From NCBI GenBank assembly GCA_910587535.1, contig CAJUKM010000042.1, positions 1 through 6,856 on the forward strand: a DNA stretch of 6,856 bases, given 5' to 3'. The DNA comes from an uncultured Bacilli bacterium (GTDB lineage: Bacteria > Bacillota_I > Bacilli_A > RF39 > UBA660). The translations under genes were made by a program, and so were the position numbers. Shown piece by piece: positions 4,784 through 6,856 of the stretch (the stretch's first letter is position 1; each line of letters starts with the position of its first letter). The notes under the pieces are model-generated. The model made no database searches, had not been told where the DNA came from, and saw nothing but the letters and a program-made list of their open reading frames with translations.

Positions 4784-6856
4784 ATGAAAAAATGCGAGCT
4801 CTTAAGTCCTGCAGGAAATATGGAGATGCTAAAATATGCGATTGGATATGGTGCAGATGCGGTGTATTTGAGTGGACATAGGTTTGGCGCCAGAAAATTT
4901 GCGAATAATTTCAACGATGAAGAGTTAAAACAGGCTATCGAATATGCACATCTACACGACGTAAAGGTTTACATAACTGTTAACACTTTAGTTAAAGAAA
5001 ACGAAATAGAAGAGTTTATTTCTTATGTAAAGTATATTTATCAAATCGGCGTAGATGCTATTCTTGTTCAGGATTTTGGAATGTTAAGCATTATACGTCA
5101 AGTTATGCCCAACTTAGAAATACATGCGAGCACTCAGTTTCATAATAACGGGCGTGATGTTTTGGAATTATTATCTAAAGAAGGTGTTAAAAGAGTAGTT
5201 TTAGATAGGGAAATGTCTCTAGATGAAATAAAAGAATTGCCTGATAATATCGAAAAAGAAGTATTTTGCCATGGAGCTTTATGTGTATCTTATTCTGGAC
5301 AATGTTTGCTTTCTAGTATGCTTTTATGTCGAAGCGGGAATCGTGGTGAGTGTGCAGGGCTTTGTCGACTTCCTTATAAATTGAAGAGAAATGGAGTTTT
5401 AGAAGAGACTGAACGATATCATTTGAGTTTAAAAGATCTTTCTACTGTAGATCAAATAGAGGATATTTTAAAAAGTGGAGTAGACTGTTTAAAAATTGAA
5501 GGTAGAATGAAAAGTCCTCAATATGTCGGTTATATAACTAAGATTTATAGAAAACTCCTAGACTCTTTCTATGAAGGAAAAAATATAAGATTGAGCGAAG
5601 AAGAAAGAAAGAATATGGAACTACTTTTTAATAGAGGATTTACGAAAGGATTTATAAGCGATGCAAATAGTGGAGATATCGTAAATAAAGAAAGTCCAAA
5701 CCATATAGGTATATTATTAGGACATTATAAAGTAAAGGGCGAAAAAATAGAGTTAAGCTTAGATGAAGATTTGTATCAAGGAGATGTAATCAGATTCAAA
5801 GAAGCTAAAAAGGGTATGACTATTAATTTTCTCTATGATGATAAGGGAAACCTTGTTAATTTCTTAAAAGCCCGATACAAAGGTTTTGTAGATAATTTTT
5901 TAGATGTCGAAAAAAGTGGAGAAATCAGAAAAGTCGAAAGTATAACTTTAAAAAGAGAAATCGATCAGCTGCCAAGAAAGAAGCTTTTCATTAATGGAAA
6001 TATTAAGATCTTAACAGGTAAACCGATAGAGCTTTCGTTTTCCTATAAAGATATAGAAGTAAATGTATTAGGATCAATACCTTCTAAAGCTGAAAAAAGA
6101 CCTATATCAAAAGATAATGTGCGAATCCAGATTAGTAAAACTGGTGATACCGTGTATGAGTTAGAGAGTTTAAACATTGAATTAGAAGATAATCTATTTG
6201 TTAACTTAAGAGATTTAAACGAGCTTAGAAGAGATTGTTTAAAGCAGTTGGATACTCGCCGTCTAAATCTTACTAAACACACAGTGAACGAAATAGCTAT
6301 CGTAAGTGTAAAAAGTCCTTGTTGTACACAGAAAGTATTAGTTGTAGTCGAAACATTAGAACAATACGAAGTAGCAAAGAATTTTGATTGTATTATATTT
6401 ACTTCAAACGAGTTTCTCTTAAAGAGATTAAAAGGTAAAGTATTTCCAAAGTTCTTAAACTCTGAAATAGATAGCGAATACGAAAAATGTATCGTCGCGG
6501 ATTATGGATCTCTAAATAAAAAAGATCGATTAAAAGAGTTTTATACCGATTATATGTTCAATGTTGTAAACTCTTATACTGTTAAAAAAATTCTTTCTTA
6601 TGATGCAACATCTGTCTTCTTTTCTCCAGAAGTATCTAGCGACGAGTTACTTTTAATGAAAGAAAAAGTCGATTTTTCTAAAACTGGTGTCTTGATATAT
6701 GGAAAAATTCAACTTATGAAAATGAAATATGATATTTCTAATGGAGAAGATGTCTCTTTAATAGACAGAAATAATAAGGAATATGTATTTAAAAATAGGA
6801 GACTATTTAATTATTTATATAGTCCTAAAGTTATCGACAAAATAGAAGAAATCGGT
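4784..6856 (+). CDS. Peptidase U32 family protein (long form, RlhA/TrhP-type RNA hydroxylase likely), 3' end cut by window edge
   Basis: 691 residues are visible with no stop, so the protein continues beyond the window. The N-terminus (ELLSPAGNMEMLKYAIGYGADAVYLSG) is the classic start of the U32 TIM-barrel. Residues 159-177 fit the U32 signature (E-x-F-x2-G-A-L-C-x4-G-x-C-x-L-S) with Cys167 and Cys174. RSGNRGECAGLC (183-194) adds Cys190 and Cys194, and VDCLKIEGRMKSP has Cys236. In UbiU/UbiV four such cysteines bind a 4Fe-4S cluster. A middle beta-rich part (about 310-490) fits the RlhA-type extension, followed by a second barrel-like half (about 500-691). Although named peptidases, characterised members hydroxylate RNA: RlhA makes 5-hydroxycytidine in 23S rRNA and TrhP makes 5-hydroxyuridine in tRNA. 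The length favours the RlhA-like group; the exact target is not shown. The start at 4784 has GGAAGTGA about 5-12 nt upstream. It has its own promoter. Confidence 0.9.
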   Translation, partial: MKKCELLSPAGNMEMLKYAIGYGADAVYLSGHRFGARKFANNFNDEELKQAIEYAHLHDVKVYITVNTLVKENEIEEFISYVKYIYQIGVDAILVQDFGMLSIIRQVMPNLEIHASTQFHNNGRDVLELLSKEGVKRVVLDREMSLDEIKELPDNIEKEVFCHGALCVSYSGQCLLSSMLLCRSGNRGECAGLCRLPYKLKRNGVLEETERYHLSLKDLSTVDQIEDILKSGVDCLKIEGRMKSPQYVGYITKIYRKLLDSFYEGKNIRLSEEERKNMELLFNRGFTKGFISDANSGDIVNKESPNHIGILLGHYKVKGEKIELSLDEDLYQGDVIRFKEAKKGMTINFLYDDKGNLVNFLKARYKGFVDNFLDVEKSGEIRKVESITLKREIDQLPRKKLFINGNIKILTGKPIELSFSYKDIEVNVLGSIPSKAEKRPISKDNVRIQISKTGDTVYELESLNIELEDNLFVNLRDLNELRRDCLKQLDTRRLNLTKHTVNEIAIVSVKSPCCTQKVLVVVETLEQYEVAKNFDCIIFTSNEFLLKRLKGKVFPKFLNSEIDSEYEKCIVADYGSLNKKDRLKEFYTDYMFNVVNSYTVKKILSYDATSVFFSPEVSSDELLLMKEKVDFSKTGVLIYGKIQLMKMKYDISNGEDVSLIDRNNKEYVFKNRRLFNYLYSPKVIDKIEEIG

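Noticed and set aside
6043..6282. Open frame of 79 codons on the minus strand
   Set aside because: Antisense inside the U32 gene, whose own frame is continuous and conserved in type.
1..6856. Mycoplasma-type code (TGA as Trp)
   Set aside because: All tryptophans in the reading frames are TGG and the 209-residue gene ends in TGA within a terminator, so the standard code explains everything.

Overview
The window comes from an AT-rich, low-GC Bacillota chromosome. A gut-type member of Bacilli, Erysipelotrichia or a relative of the Mollicutes would fit, but this is inferred only from base composition and gene families. Trp is encoded by TGG throughout and TGA acts as a stop, so the standard bacterial code applies. 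The window falls into two blocks.

Left block (1-1880, all minus strand): the accessory part. It holds a large serine recombinase that runs off the left edge (455 residues visible, C-terminal tail missing). A 134-nt gap follows that carries several hairpins, one of them a good intrinsic terminator lying in the recombinase leader. Next is an unrecognised 90-residue gene, then a short palindrome, and then the terminator of a tRNA-Gly(GCC) gene. A serine recombinase facing away from a tRNA and housekeeping genes is what the end of an integrated element (prophage, ICE or transposon) looks like. No attachment site can be proven from this window alone.

Right block (1880-6856): chromosomal housekeeping genes. 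The tRNA-Gly gene (minus) and a lipoteichoic acid synthase-type gene (plus) diverge from a 131-bp region holding both promoters. The LtaS-like gene overlaps a gene for a 209-residue single-pass membrane protein by 14 nt, so the two form a short operon. That operon ends in a terminator hairpin built into the last codons of the second gene. A new promoter with the same extended -10 as the LtaS gene then drives a long peptidase-U32-family gene that runs off the right edge. By family it is probably an RNA-hydroxylating enzyme (RlhA/TrhP type).

Points most worth a second look: the hairpin arrangement in front of the recombinase; the serine at the LtaS nucleophile position; the uncharacterised membrane protein coupled to LTA synthase; the second, cysteine-less U32 half; and the marked difference in TCGA frequency and codon context between the recombinase and the chromosomal genes. 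I did not find a clearly new multi-gene system.
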